Assembly (NCBI GenBank): GCA_964006375.1
Contig: OZ023265.1
Coordinates: forward strand, 114,097,084 to 114,161,083
Source: Tillus elongatus
Lineage: Eukaryota > Arthropoda > Insecta > Coleoptera > Cleridae
DNA length: 64,000 bases
Direction of reading: 5' to 3'
The translations under genes were made by a program, and so were the position numbers. Shown piece after piece: positions 23,890 through 35,979 of this stretch (positions are counted from its first letter, which is position 1; every line of letters begins with the position of its first letter). Below the pieces are notes generated by a model. The model was not told the DNA's origin. It did no database searches and saw only the letters and a list, made by a program, of their open reading frames with translations.

Positions 23890-24925
23890 GTATTTTCCTT
23901 GAACACAATATGTGTCGCAAGGCAGGAGCTAATGCCTTCGTTTTTGCTATAACAGTTTTTATAGTGCGAAACCACCTAGAGATCCGGACAGATCGAAATT
24001 TTCCTGGATGTTCTTTGAAATGAGATGCGATTGTTGTAAAAAAAATTAAATGTCCCCTCTCCTTATTTTTTTAAAGCCCATGATTTCAAAATGGTTGCGG
24101 TTTCCCATTAAAAACTCTCTCAGGGTTACTAATTAATTAAATTCTAAGGTGAAAGGTACTTTGAAGTTGATTCGAAAACTGCAAAATAAAAGTCTATTTC
24201 CATTTTATTGCTCCATTTTCAAGAATTAAAAGTGACGGCCGACAACTTTATATTCAGAACAATTTTGTAACCGTGATAACTTCAGAAAGCCTTAAGTTAA
24301 TAACTGTAGTTTTGGTACATATTGTACATTTGTACCCGTAAAATCTGGCGCTTTAAATGTTTACCGGATCGGTTTCATTAAAAATGCCTCACTCATTATT
24401 TCTCAAATCAAAAAAAAGAATACTTATATTATTAACTTAAAAAAGTGCTTTCTAATCAACCTAAAGACAGTTATGTATTTTTCAATACGGCGACCATTTT
24501 TCATTAAAAGTAAATGTTGTGATTTTTTGATTTGCTGCTAAATTTACTCTTGGGAACGGTGGCAATTTGTTTCAAAGTTAATTAAAATAATTTGATTTAA
24601 GAAGCATTCAGCTGTGTCAAACTTGAGACATTTAGTCGTTATTTTGTAACGTCAAGGATATAAAAATGATTGCCAGTTTGTTTATGTACATTGATTTTGG
24701 AGACACAATAATTTTCAAATAGATATTCAGAATTCGGCTATATTGAATGCAACCCTTATTTTTTATTTTTTATTAATATATAAAATATTGTACAAAATTA
24801 CGTACAATTTCTGCTAGCTGTACAGACGCTCCGAGATCGTAACCTACCACAGCCCATCACTTTCATTATCAAAAAATAGTAATCATTAATTAATTTAGCA
24901 TACACAAAAAGATTAAAACTACTGA
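23890..24925. other. No recognised feature
   Basis: AT-rich sequence; no coding or repeat family assigned. Confidence 0.4.
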
Positions 24926-24928
24926 GGC

Positions 24929-25128
24929 CTTGGGCTTGAGCAAGTTGATTGTCTGCACGTTTCGCTTTTCGGAGAAGGTTGAGACACAGGCTCTGTTAGT
25001 ACGACTTTTTCCCTGCCGTGCTTTCAAAAAGCGAATATTTGAGAAAATTTCCAGGTCGGTAATTTGAAATTGCTATTTGGCGTCGGTGATTGACCATTTT
25101 TGCAGAAATAAGCCAACATGGAAAAAAC
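24929..25128 (+). mobile_element. SINE S1 body fragment, headless and diverged
   Basis: GAGCAAGTTGATTGTCTGCA, AAAATTTCCAGGTCGG, TTTGGCGTCGGTGATTGACC and GCAGAAATAAGCCAACATGG follow the S1 body order. The tRNA-like head is missing and the middle is scrambled. Confidence 0.75.
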
Positions 25129-25129
25129 A

Positions 25130-25513
25130 TAAAATATATATACACGAAAACTTTACTGTTACACCTGGTATCGGAAACGCCTATTGTTTAAGTCAACTCT
25201 TCATTGCTGTGATCATTGTTACACATTCTTCATTTATGATTGATTACTAGTGAATTAGTGATATAAAAGTGCATGTCATATCAGCTTGCTTAGGCGACCT
25301 ACACGTGGCCTTATATTGATTTTTAACCCGTTATATCCGCGGTTTTAGGCTACCAGCTCGCGACTTGAGCTTTTCAGTAGTCGACTTAGTTCTCATGCAA
25401 TGATGTCACACGGTCAAATTTATCAGTAGAGTCGCTTATTTTGTGCTTGGTGAAACCGCTTCATAATTACCATAAATATAGGAGCTTGCTATCGTCGTTT
25501 TAAAACATGAATG

Positions 25514-25600
<87 letters not shown>

Positions 25601-25975
25601 TTCTCTCATGCCTTTGAAAATATGTGTTGTGGCGATTTGGATTGTCCAAGTGTATTTATAAATTAAGAAGATGTAAGGAATTATACCCTGTTAAGCAAAT
25701 TAGGTGAGGTAATCTGTTTCTACATGACAAGGAACTATAATCAAAATTTATGACGACACACTTACATGGAGTCAGTTGTAAATTGTCAAATTTGAATAAG
25801 GAATTAAAAATTTGTGAGCTTTTAGATTTTAGAAAATTCCGTAGTTAATTTTGAATGATAAATTCTCATAATATTGTTCGTCCAGAATAGATATCCAAGA
25901 ATAAGTTTCCTAAATTTTAGGCCTTTCGCAATTCAGATAAGAACGTACTTCAAATGAAACGTAATTAATGACATT
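25130..25975. other. No gene; (TA)n and a short shared repeat
   Basis: A (TA)n tract occupies 25,514-25,597. Directly after it, 25,610-25,670 matches 4,580-4,640 in inverted orientation (TGTGTTGTGGCGATTTGG). No reading frame of interest. Confidence 0.5.
25514..25597. repeat. (TA)n microsatellite
   Basis: Uninterrupted TA repeat. Confidence 0.97.
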
Positions 25976-25979
25976 CCTA

Positions 25980-27140
25980 AACTATGTCGTCAAAATGGCT
26001 GCTGAAAGTAGCGACTGCCGCAATTATTTGTATATCAACCGTTTTCAAAGAGATAGCGCAGTAAAAATATAGTTCTTGCAAAATGCAACGACATAATGTA
26101 TTTCATTCATAGGTTAAGTTACATATTAAACCAATATGAGAAGATACGAAATAATCAAATAAATATCGGCTAACGTCAGCATGAAAATGATCTTAAAAGA
26201 GTTTGTTCTTTGATTTTTAAATTTAAAAATAAGACGTCATCTAAAAACGAACGAGTCGAATGTGTTTCACCTACCGGCGAATAAGTTATAATTTAATTAA
26301 TTCTGTAATTAGCTGTTTACTTTTATTTACTTTTTGGATATAATATAAAATTTTCTGAGGCAGCAAGTTCTCGCCTGCACAACTACAACCGAAACTAACA
26401 AGTTATTAACCAGCACCCGTGTAACATTTTGTTTTGTTTCACTAACTTTAATATTTAGTAGAAACAATAGTGTCCAAATTTTATACGTTTGCATCAAGAT
26501 ATCGTTTTTCATTAAAATGCCTGGAAAACTTTGTCACATTTGAGTCTAAAATTATAATTTTCAGCAGACATTTTGTAATTGTTGGTATTAGTGTATTTTC
26601 ATTAAGCATAATGACTAATACACAATTTGTTTCTGAAAAACTTGTTTCGTTGTTGGCAAAACCGGTTCGATTAGAATGACTGAAAGGAAATCATCCAGGC
26701 GATAAATAGGGAAAAATGCCTACCACGTCTATAATTTGGCAGATACTTCCCTTTTCTAAATATAAATTAAGTTTCTATCGGGAAAGCTTTTGTAACTTTA
26801 ATGAAATTTGTAACAGCAAATTATTTAAAAGGTACCTACAGACCTACAGTGTCTAGATATACCAAATTTTAATCTTCTAGCTCCACGGAAAATTGAATTT
26901 TGGGCTTTTGAAGATTACATCTCAAAAGGAGCTAGAACACAACATTAAAATAGTTTTGATAATAGACAGATATCGATGTTAAAGCTTTCAAAAATTTTTT
27001 GAAATAACGGTGTATCAGGACCTCTAAACCGATTTTTAAAGTCTGTTCAAACTTAAAGTATTAATTTTAGTAATACATCATTCTAATAGTGTGCAATTCT
27101 TATGGAACTTCACTACCATAACGCACTTGCTGCGTCCCGA
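25980..27140 (+). repeat. H2 repeat, copy a
   Basis: Shares with 38.4-40.3, 43.8-45.4 and 49.8-51.3 kb the boxes GTATTTCATTCATAGG, AATAAGACGTCATCTAA, GTCGAATGTGTTTCA, ATTCTGTAATTAGCTG and GAGGCAGCAAGTT. After these come CATTTTGTTTTGTTTCAC, CAGGACCTCTAAACCGA and the terminus TTCACTACCATAACGCAC plus TTGCTGCGTCCC (27,107-27,140). The terminal ACGCA-CTTGC-TGCGT hairpin is intact. The left end is uncertain. No protein is encoded. Confidence 0.75.
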
Positions 27141-27144
27141 ATTT

Positions 27145-28340
27145 TTTAATATACCTGTTGTGCGTAAGTGACAGTCATTGCACGTAAAAAAATGTGTATC
27201 AAAAACGGGATGAAATCTCCAATAGATGTGAATAATTTGAGATATCTCTCATAATTATTATAATAAACTTTTCTGATTAAATCTGTGTAAGTATAGTATT
27301 GTGACAAACTATTTGGCAACACTGTATCTATCATGACAGTGCCATAAGCACGCAACACACACGCACACAGAAACAGATGAGGTGAGAAGACACGTGCTTT
27401 GTAGATCGTGTTGCTCTTTACTCTATAACCCTTTCAGACCTATTTATGGCTGCAGATGGACATTCTAATAGCGTTTTAATACCCCCAGTTCCAGCTGGAC
27501 GACGAGATATATCATTCCGCTGAAAAACAGTAATATGACATTTTGAACGAGTTTACACATAATTAGAGGTCTCTTTCTATTCCACACAGGTATTTTGATA
27601 CGCTATTATTTTACAGATGCAACGACGCATATAAAAGGGGTTCAGAAAAAGACAGTCTAATAAGACAGACTTTTGAATGCTAATAATGTCATTAGACGAT
27701 AGAACCAACCAAGAAAAAATATATTAGATCGCAAGGTTGTGAGCAGTATTAGTTTTAACTCCTGTTGGGTTATTCAAGTGAGCAGGATTAGAGGAGCAAG
27801 ATTTTTTAATGACGTAAAAAAATAAAATAAGTCTTCTGCAACTGAAAAGCATACTGTAACTCTTTGATCTTAGAGGATGGAACAACCAAATGGGATACAT
27901 TCATTATCTCAATTATTGTACATATTTTTAAAAAATCTCGAAACACGTAAATGTTAGATTAAAATAATGCTGTAAAACAGCTTGTAATTATTCTATAAGA
28001 ACTGTATATACAGTGGGACCGGACATGTTTGTCTATTTTTAAAACTTAATGAAAAATGAAGTGCCTCAGTCGCAAAAATTAATGCCAGTTGCCGAAAGAG
28101 GAGGCTTTGGAAATATTTTTGCAGCTGCTTGATAGTTGTCAAAATGAAGCGTCGGAATACACATCAACCAATATTTTGTGTAAAAAAAACTTATTAAGTT
28201 TAATTCTTTCTCAACGGTTTTTTCGTCGTGAACTTAATATTCGCGATGTTGCGAATCGAAGTCTAATTTCATATAGGTTGCACAAGCCTTTGCATGAGTT
28301 ACGAAGCTCACCATACATTATTCCGAATGATCAGTAGACA
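27145..28340. other. No recognised feature
   Basis: The frame at 28,089-28,337 (82 codons, basic, Leu-rich) does not resemble a family I know and ends in AT-rich sequence; I do not call it a gene. Confidence 0.4.
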
Positions 28341-28344
28341 TAAT

Positions 28345-28615
28345 CTTTGCTACTGAGCTTCTTCTTCTTCTTCTCGTGTCCTTCCTATCGGAGATTGAAA
28401 ATGATCATAGCCAAAGTTATCTTATTTTTTGCGCGTCTAAAAGTTCAATTGAGCTGCATCCGTACCTTTCGCGTGGATTGCGCAACCACGACGTTTTTCT
28501 TCTACCTACCTTTTATCTTTGATTTTTTCCTGCATGATATTTGTAAGTAACGCATACTTCGCTCCTCTCATAATATGACCCAAGTATAAATAATTTCTGC
28601 AAGAACACGTTTCCA
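28345..28615 (-). pseudogene. RTE-type LINE, 3' end (C-terminal part and tail)
   Basis: Continues the RTE element of 30,305-32,620 beyond the inserted jockey-type LINE. The minus strand reads LQKLFILGSYYERSE, GKNQR, VGRRKTSWLRNPRERYG and CSSIELLDAQKI, the usual C-terminal end of RTE reverse transcriptase ORFs. It ends in a GAAGAAGAAGAAG tail at about 28,350-28,380. Stops and frameshifts are present. Confidence 0.8.
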
Positions 28616-30304
28616 CCTCTTGTCTCAGGGGATGAAATTGTTTCTACCGCACTGAGCAAGGCTGAACTTTTTGCCTCGTTGTTCGCCGGCAATTCTACTC
28701 CAAACCCACCTCCAAATGTTCAACCACCGACAGTCAGCAATGTCGCGCATAAAATGACGGATGTCATTTTCAAAACTGAAAATGAAAGAAAGATGCTCTC
28801 TTCTCTTAATACCAGGAAAGCCCCTGGCCTTGACGAGATCCCAGCAATTGTTCTCAAAAAATGCGCACCAGAACTTGCTCCTGTCCTGACTCGCCTGTTT
28901 CAGACATCCTACAACATAGGTATATTCCCTAGTAACTGGAAAACTGCTCGAGTACAACCCGTCCCCAAGAAAGGATCCAAAGCGCTTCCTAGCAACTACA
29001 GGCATATCTCTCTCCTTTCAGTCATCTCTAAAGTGATGGAAAAGTATATAAACACCGAATTACTAAAATTTCTTGAAAAACACAGTCTAATCCACGACAG
29101 GCAGTATGGATTCCGTCAGCTCAGATCAACTGCTGACCTCCTTTCCTTTGTCACTCATTCTTGGAACAAGTCTATGGAATTACACGGTGAATCCCAGATT
29201 GTCGCTCTAGACATATCCAAAGCATTCGACCAGGTCTGGCACGCAGGACTGCTTAACAAACCATTTCTGTTGTCGTGGATGGCCATTCCTCTAAACTGTA
29301 TATAATTAATGCAGGAGTTCCTCAAGGTTCAGCTTTAGCCCATACTTTGTTTCTTATCCACATCAATGACCTTCTCTCTAGCACATCCAACCCAGTTCAC
29401 AGTTACTCGGACGACAGCACCCTCCACTAAAATATACAATATTCTAAGCCTGTCTCTTTGGCCCAATTAGCTGAGGATCGCAGACTCATGGAGGGTTCTG
29501 TCTCCGTGGATCTTCAAAAAATATTAGACTGGGGAAGTAGAAATCTTGTACAATTCAACCCCACCAAATCTCAGTCTTGCTTTCTTTCTCATAAAAGATA
29601 CACCAGCCCTAGACCCATCACAATGAACAACCAAGTTATTCAAACTAATGAGTCATTTTCACTTGTTGGCATTTCTGTGGATCGAAATCTTAATTGGCAC
29701 CAACATGTCACATCAATTGCAGAAGCAGCTGCTAAGAAATGAGGTTTCCTCTTCCGGGTTCGCAAATTCTTTTCACCAGCTAATCTTTATACATTATATA
29801 CTTCGCAAATAAGGCCAAACCTCGAATACTGCTCCTATATCTGGGGTGCTGCTGCCGCTTCTACTCTCGCTATCCTGAACTCCATTCAGAAGAGAGCTAT
29901 ACGTCTCATTGGTGACCCTACCCTCACCCAAATTCTGGCATCCCTTGCCCACCGACCTCTCTCTCTCTCTCTCTTGTATAGATATCTGCACGGGCACTGC
30001 TCAGAGGAGCTTTCTTCCATAGTTCATCCACCTGCTGCCCCCAACAGATTTACCAGGGTAACAGAGCGAATGCACCCTTTTACTGTCCAGGTCACCAGAC
30101 ATAGAGCATCTTGTTATGCCCGATCTTTTGTCCCAATGACTTCCAAGTTGTGGAATTCCTTGCCGGCGCATGTTTTTCCTTCTCCTCCAAACCTCCAAAC
30201 CTTCAAGTCCAGAATTAACAAGTTGCCTCTTTCCTCCTCGTCGACACCCACGGTACGATAGTATTTGGGCTGTGAGCCCTCGTGGTGTGTTGTTGAAATA
30301 AAAA
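28616..30304 (+). pseudogene. Jockey-type LINE, copy B, 5' truncated at the reverse transcriptase
   Basis: The ORF begins within the protein (PLVSGDEIVSTALSKAELFA) and runs NTRKAPGLDEIPAIVLKK, GIFPSNWKTARVQPVPKKG, NYRHISLLSVISKVMEKYI, QYGFRQLRSTADLL and DISKAFDQVWH. After a frame break come GVPQGSALAHTLFLIHINDL and the catalytic box HSYSDDSTLH (YSDD where YADD is usual), then ILDWGSRNLVQFNPTK, FSLVGISVDRNLNWHQH and PNLEYCSYIWG. The tail LWNSLPAHVFPSPPN...FKSRINKL ends at 30,261. A short 3' UTR and an AATAAAAAATAAATTAAAAA tail finish at 30,304. The copy has a few stops and frameshifts. It is inserted, opposite in orientation, inside an RTE-type LINE. Confidence 0.92.
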
Positions 30305-32620
30305 ATAAATTAAAAAAAGTACTCCTGCTTTATATTTTTAATAGTTTTTAGTAGTTCTTGTTGTTTGTTTAGTCCTTGCAGTACGCTTGCATTCGTCACA
30401 CGATCCACCCACATGCGCGGTAGCACCAAATTTCAAAAGATTATTTTGATGATTTCACGTTTTTGCTCTTCAATATCGAAGCATGCACTCCGTAAAGGAG
30501 AGTGGAGAAAACGTAGCATCTCAGCATACGGATGCGCAGATTAATGCTGATGTCCCGGTTGCACAATATCTATCTCATTTTGTTGAATACTGTTCTGGCA
30601 ATTTCAATGCGGTTTTTGATCTCCTTCGTATGATCAAGACAATACGCCTGTGATCCATGCACCCAAGTAAAGATAGGACGATATTTTTTCAATTCGTGTA
30701 TCATCGATAACAACATTAGCTCTAATGTTCTGGTTCTTTGTTATTACCACGAATTTTTTTAGCCGCAATTATTGTATTAAATATTAAGTCTTTGTACTAG
30801 ATTTTATAGTTCTTCTATTGTGCCTGCTAATACGACGGTGTCATCTGCATATCTAATATTATTGAGAGTTTCTCCAATTATCACTAAGACGTTTCTGATA
30901 GTGATTTTTGACAAATGGTTACGCTATAGAGATTGAACAGAAGAGGCGAGAGCACACAACCCTTACGCACTCCTCCCTTTTTGATGTTAAGTTGTTTTCA
31001 ACTTTCTCTTTCGCTAGTTGATTCCAGTACAAATTACAGATTATTCTTATACCCCTTCTATCTACATTCTTACTTAGGAGAATTTGTTTTAAGCGGCCAT
31101 ACTATACCCTGTCGAATGCCTTCTCAAAATCAAAAAGCAAGCATACACTTTCTGATTCGTATCAATACATCTCTGGGACAAGGCATTCATTCCGAACTCC
31201 TCGAGTACCCATCCCTTTTCTAAATCCCATTTGAGTATAACCATTGTCCTCATCAAATTTATTGAAAAGTCTGAGCAGCTTTAGCGTGTAACTCATCAGG
31301 GTTATGGTACGATGTTTGCTGCATTCATTTGCGTTGGCTTTCTTTGTAATTAGAACGAACGTGGAATGGAGCCAATCTTCTGGTAATATTCCAGTTTTAT
31401 ATAGGTTGTTAAATAGCCCTAGTATGATTGTGATAGATTCTTTGTTCACCAATTTGAGCAGCTCCCCAGGAATGTCGTCATGTCCACTAGCCTTTTCATC
31501 TTTGGCCTGTTTGAGTGCATGTTCTTTTGCTTCTATCATTATTTCAGTCTCTGTGTCTGCTGTGTATTTATCATAGTTCTCTCCTCTGTTCTTGTTCTCT
31601 AAAAGTTCTGTTACGTACTCTGTCCGTGTATCCAGTTTCTGTATCACATCTGTTATTAGTGTATCATTTGCGTTTCTTAGTTTTCTCGATTCCTGTCATT
31701 TCTTTAATCCTTTTGTATAAGTTAAAAGTATCATATTTTTTGTCTAGTTCTTTAACTTCTTTACATTTCTCACTGAATCAGTTATTTTTGGCTTCCTTGA
31801 TCTTCTCTTTATCAATAAAATTGTGGACTTGTAGTTGGTTGGATCTCGTGTTTTGAATGACCTTCTTTTTCCTTCTATTTCCTCACCATCCTTATCCGCT
31901 GCGAGCGCATGTATATCAACAATGTTTAACATCCCTTCACTTGATTGTAGTTGTAGTATCACAATTATTTCTGAGTAGGGAATGGACCTACTACCAACTT
32001 ATATTTTCTTTTCCAACTAGAATGCCCACACCACATCGATGAGCTGATTCGTTGATACCTGAGTAGTACAACATTCTATTTTTTGTTTGGCATTTTTCCG
32101 TATCTGGCCATTGTACGACAGTTATTCCCAAGATGTCAATTTTCAGATGTTTCATTTCTAGGATTAGGTTATCTAATTTTCCGGATGCAAATAGACTCTT
32201 TACATTCCATGTGGCGATTATCACTGCCGACGGGGGGGGGGGGGGTATTAGCACCCTCTCATCATTTAAGATCTGCCCCGGGATGAGGGATGAGGGACGT
32301 GTTATTCGTATTCTCAGCGATGATAATTATACTAGAGATATCCAGTTGGATCTTTAATACAGTGGTTTCTCCTTCTTTTCTGTATTCTAATACTATTGAT
32401 CAGTAACTGATTCTACCGCCTTTTGAGCCACTTTCTCAACCACCAGAACAATAGAGTGCCCTTGCACTTACCAGTTCTTCCACGCGAGACGATTGACTAT
32501 AAAGTGGGGCTGTTTACCCCGGCAGTCACTTCGTTTGGCTGATTGCGAGATGTATTAAAAACCCAGGTGGTGAGGTCGCCACATCTCTACACTCCTGAGC
32601 TACAGAAAACCTATGTCAAA
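30305..32620 (-). pseudogene. RTE-type LINE, 5' UTR to reverse transcriptase, with internal deletion
   Basis: On the minus strand a 5' UTR-like part (32,250-32,620) precedes an AP-endonuclease start (IIATWNVKSLFASGKLDNL, EMKHLKIDILGIT). Most of the endonuclease is missing. A linker follows (RSFKTRDPTNYKSTIL), then the reverse transcriptase: KDEKASGHDDIPGELLK, TGILPEDW, CSKHRTITLMSY, MGFRKGMGTR, CLLFDFEKAFDRV, and the catalytic YADDTVVLAG at about 30,830. Near 30,400-30,540 the C-terminal part reads RIRMLRCYVFSTLLYGVHA and ...FEIWCYRA. The ORF resumes at 28,615 after the inserted jockey-type LINE. Many frameshifts; inactive. Confidence 0.88.
32232..32245. repeat. Poly-G run
   Basis: Fourteen G residues in a row, at the start of the RTE endonuclease ORF (poly-C on its coding strand). 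It could form a quadruplex or be length-unstable. Confidence 0.95.
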
Positions 32621-33155
32621 TTTATGGATTGCCTTAACGATTTCCAAAAGTGACTGTTTGGTATGCTGTTTCATCATCAAGAATCATCGGTTCGTAATGT
32701 TTTGGTTAAATAGTAGCAGTCAATTCGGAACCGACGTATACACGTATGCTCCAGAAATTTGTTACACCGCAACTCCATCAAGAAGATTTTAATTTTTTTT
32801 TCAACAGGGCGATGCCACTTGACTTATTGCAAGGCAAATTATGGAGATATTGAAAGAGATATTTCCAAACGGAATCATTTCTGGAAACAGTGATCAGCGT
32901 TAGCCTGCGAGACCTCTTAAGATTACCCTCCATGACTTCTTTCTCTGTGGTTATCTAAGGAACTGCAAAATGTTTTAAAGCATGTCTAGAGATCTATAGG
33001 CGCTACAAATGAACATCCAAGAAGAAATTGAAGCTATTCCCCAAAATATGCTTGAACGACTTATGACAGCTTTCGCCCACCTTTTGAAACAATGCCTAGA
33101 TACCGGATGCCGGAATTTAAAACACTCGCAATATTTAAGAAGTAAAACTATCATG
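32620..33155 (+). pseudogene. Mariner/Tc-like transposase remnant (C-terminal half)
   Basis: A decayed IS630-superfamily transposase: ENLCQIYGLP, SPKVTVW-like FPKVTVWYAVSSSRIIG, MLQKFVTPQLHQED, QQGDAT (second Asp region), LIARQIMEILKEIFPNGIIS, then ITLHDFFLCGYLRNC (third acidic residue in LHDFF) and MNIQEEIEAIPQNMLERLM, ending QCLDTGCRNLKH. This matches the insect-type mariner-like family in order. The N-terminal half and the first catalytic Asp are not present; the RTE 5' end abuts the break at 32,620. Several stops. Confidence 0.82.
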
Positions 33156-33159
33156 TTTA

Positions 33160-34495
33160 TTTATAAAAATGTATTATATGTTCTTTTCGTCTGTTAAGTA
33201 GTATGTGTTAAAAATAAACACAAGATTTTTGCCCTCATTGTACAAATAGCTTAACAGTTTTAGCACCACTAAGAGCTGCGAGTTTTCTTAAATAAATAAT
33301 TATGTCCCAAATGATTCAATTAATGAAAATAAGATTATAAATATGTTGCCTTGAAATCACGCAATTCTTTAAATTAAGCAAGGTGTCATTTTTTTATACC
33401 GACTAATTCATATTTATTATTAGACCAATTAAGACGGTTCGGTTAATAATTGTCTCCGTAGCAGATGTTTTACGATAATCTCTATATTCTAAACGTTAAT
33501 TTCCTAACCTTTCTTACGAGTTTGTCACCAATAGTTTCCGCTAGTATTATCAAATATGGTTGTTAAATATTCATGCGGCTTAGTTTAAGTAGTAACCCGA
33601 GCTATCCTAAGTGAAAATCCGAATATTTTATACTATTGCAACGTTTTATGTTTCTAATTTTATGTATTGCCAAGGTAATTTATAATAATTTACACTACTA
33701 TTTAATTGTTGATTCGCCGGTATGGTACAATATCCGCTTACGCAATCAGTTGATGTCAGGTCATCTGTTAAACGTATGCTAGTTTTCTGTGCTTCTATTC
33801 GATGTATCAGCACTCTGTATATTCACCTCTGTCAGAGTTAACTAAGTCATCTCCCAGACAGCTTCAAGGTGATGTCGCCTTGTCGTCCCAGCCACTACTC
33901 TCTGTCTACAGTAGCTCTTATAATTCTTCTACGTTATCCGAACTTCGTCAATGAGTCTATAAACATTTTTTAATGACTAAAATGAGCCTTGTCTAATTTA
34001 AAAATTACTGTCCGATTTTTTCGTTAACGCTTCCAACGGTTTCACAATAGATTTTTAATTTTGGTTTAAACAGGTCACGAGCACGGTCACGCCGACAAAA
34101 ATGTAACAATGGGGGAGCTTAACCGGTTTGGCTACAAATCTAATCCGAATCAGGTGAAAATTTTCCAGATATACTCAAAGACAGCAACAATATCCCATAT
34201 TTTTCTAAGTGATTTTTTACATGTATGTATAATTACATGTCTTTGCATACTATAGTGTCATTTTCGTGAAACTTGACTTATTCTAATGGGATGAAACTAA
34301 GAATACTTACTTCTCGCTAAGGTGTCCATCCTGTCATTTAAAATACACAAACAGAAAATGAATAACCGAATAGGTTGAGTCAAAACATTAGAAGAAACAG
34401 TAGGTGCCTAAATAATTAATCCAAACTAAAATATTTACAAATGTATAAAGCAGAAGCGATAAAAATTACTGATATTCAAAAATATATTTTATTTA
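33160..34495. other. No recognised feature
   Basis: AT-rich sequence, no coding or repeat family assigned. Confidence 0.4.
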
Positions 34496-34506
34496 CACAT
34501 TATTAT

Positions 34507-35335
34507 CTAAAAATTATAAGGTTGAAGAAACAAAAATGATTTTAAATAGTAAGAGTTCGATTTAAGATCAGAAATGGTTGAACAAAATTTCTCACGGGGA
34601 GTTTGATAGTGACTGCATTGAACTGTTATGTGGTTAAAATATTCATGTCGCAGCATACGAGTTATCTCAAGGGCAATTTGAAAAATCAACATTACTGACG
34701 TTTTATCTATACTGAGCTCAAAGTTGTGCTCAAAAATCCAACCTTTCAGAAGATTCATTATGGAATTTAGTTTCCCTAAACAGTTCTCGTATGTCGTGTC
34801 TTCCAGATATAGGCAGATATCATCTGCATACTGAATGCAGTGGATGGTGACATCGTATATACCGTGTAAGCTAGCTATGTACATGGTGAATAACAAAGGG
34901 CGTAATACTGATCCTTGAGGCAGACCGCTGCATACTATTCGGGGTCCACGTAAATAATTTTCCGGAAATCTAGCAAATATTTTACGTTGACTATATATTT
35001 ATATGATATTTGATGGAGATTTGTATTATAAACCGAATTGTTTTAATTTTTTCCAGTAATTTTAGGTCATCTGAATCATATGCCCCGTACATATCAACAA
35101 ACACACATGCCTGATAATTGATCTTTGAAAAAGTGTACTGAATAACTGTCACTAAATGAGAAAGTACCTGCTATGTTCCCCGACCCTGACGAACGAAGGC
35201 TGATATTATAGATGTTACTGTGGCCCAAATGCGTTAGTTTACTTTCTGCTTTTTCTTTCTGTACATTATTTGAGAGAAGTTGTTTAGAATCAGGTACTGT
35301 ATAGCAACTCAATTGGCGTTAGTGACGTCGGCAGT
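34507..35335 (-). pseudogene. LINE reverse transcriptase fragment (YADD box)
   Basis: Minus strand, with frame changes: GTAGTFSHL-like, then YQACVFVDMYGAYDSDDLKLL (catalytic Asp region), SGLPQGSVLRPLLFTMYIAS, HCIQYADDICLYLE (intact YADD), and LLKGWIFEHNFELSIDKTSV. The order corresponds to reverse transcriptase blocks 3 to 6 of a LINE of the jockey/I group. The upstream and downstream domains are not found; the piece ends near 34,500 without a clear tail. Confidence 0.82.
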
Positions 35336-35404
35336 TCGCACTCTAGCAGACATAGTGTGGGATTGACAGAGCGATAATAAATTTAAACTACATACCTTTA
35401 TATA

Positions 35405-35920
<516 letters not shown>

Positions 35921-35979
<59 letters not shown>

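Noticed and set aside
27425..27450. ATAACCCTTTCAGACC as a possible piggyBac-type end
   Set aside because: It lacks the TTAA target bases and no matching inverted end or transposase is nearby.
28089..28337. 82-codon frame
   Set aside because: No family resemblance, no splice context and AT-rich surroundings; chance frame likely.
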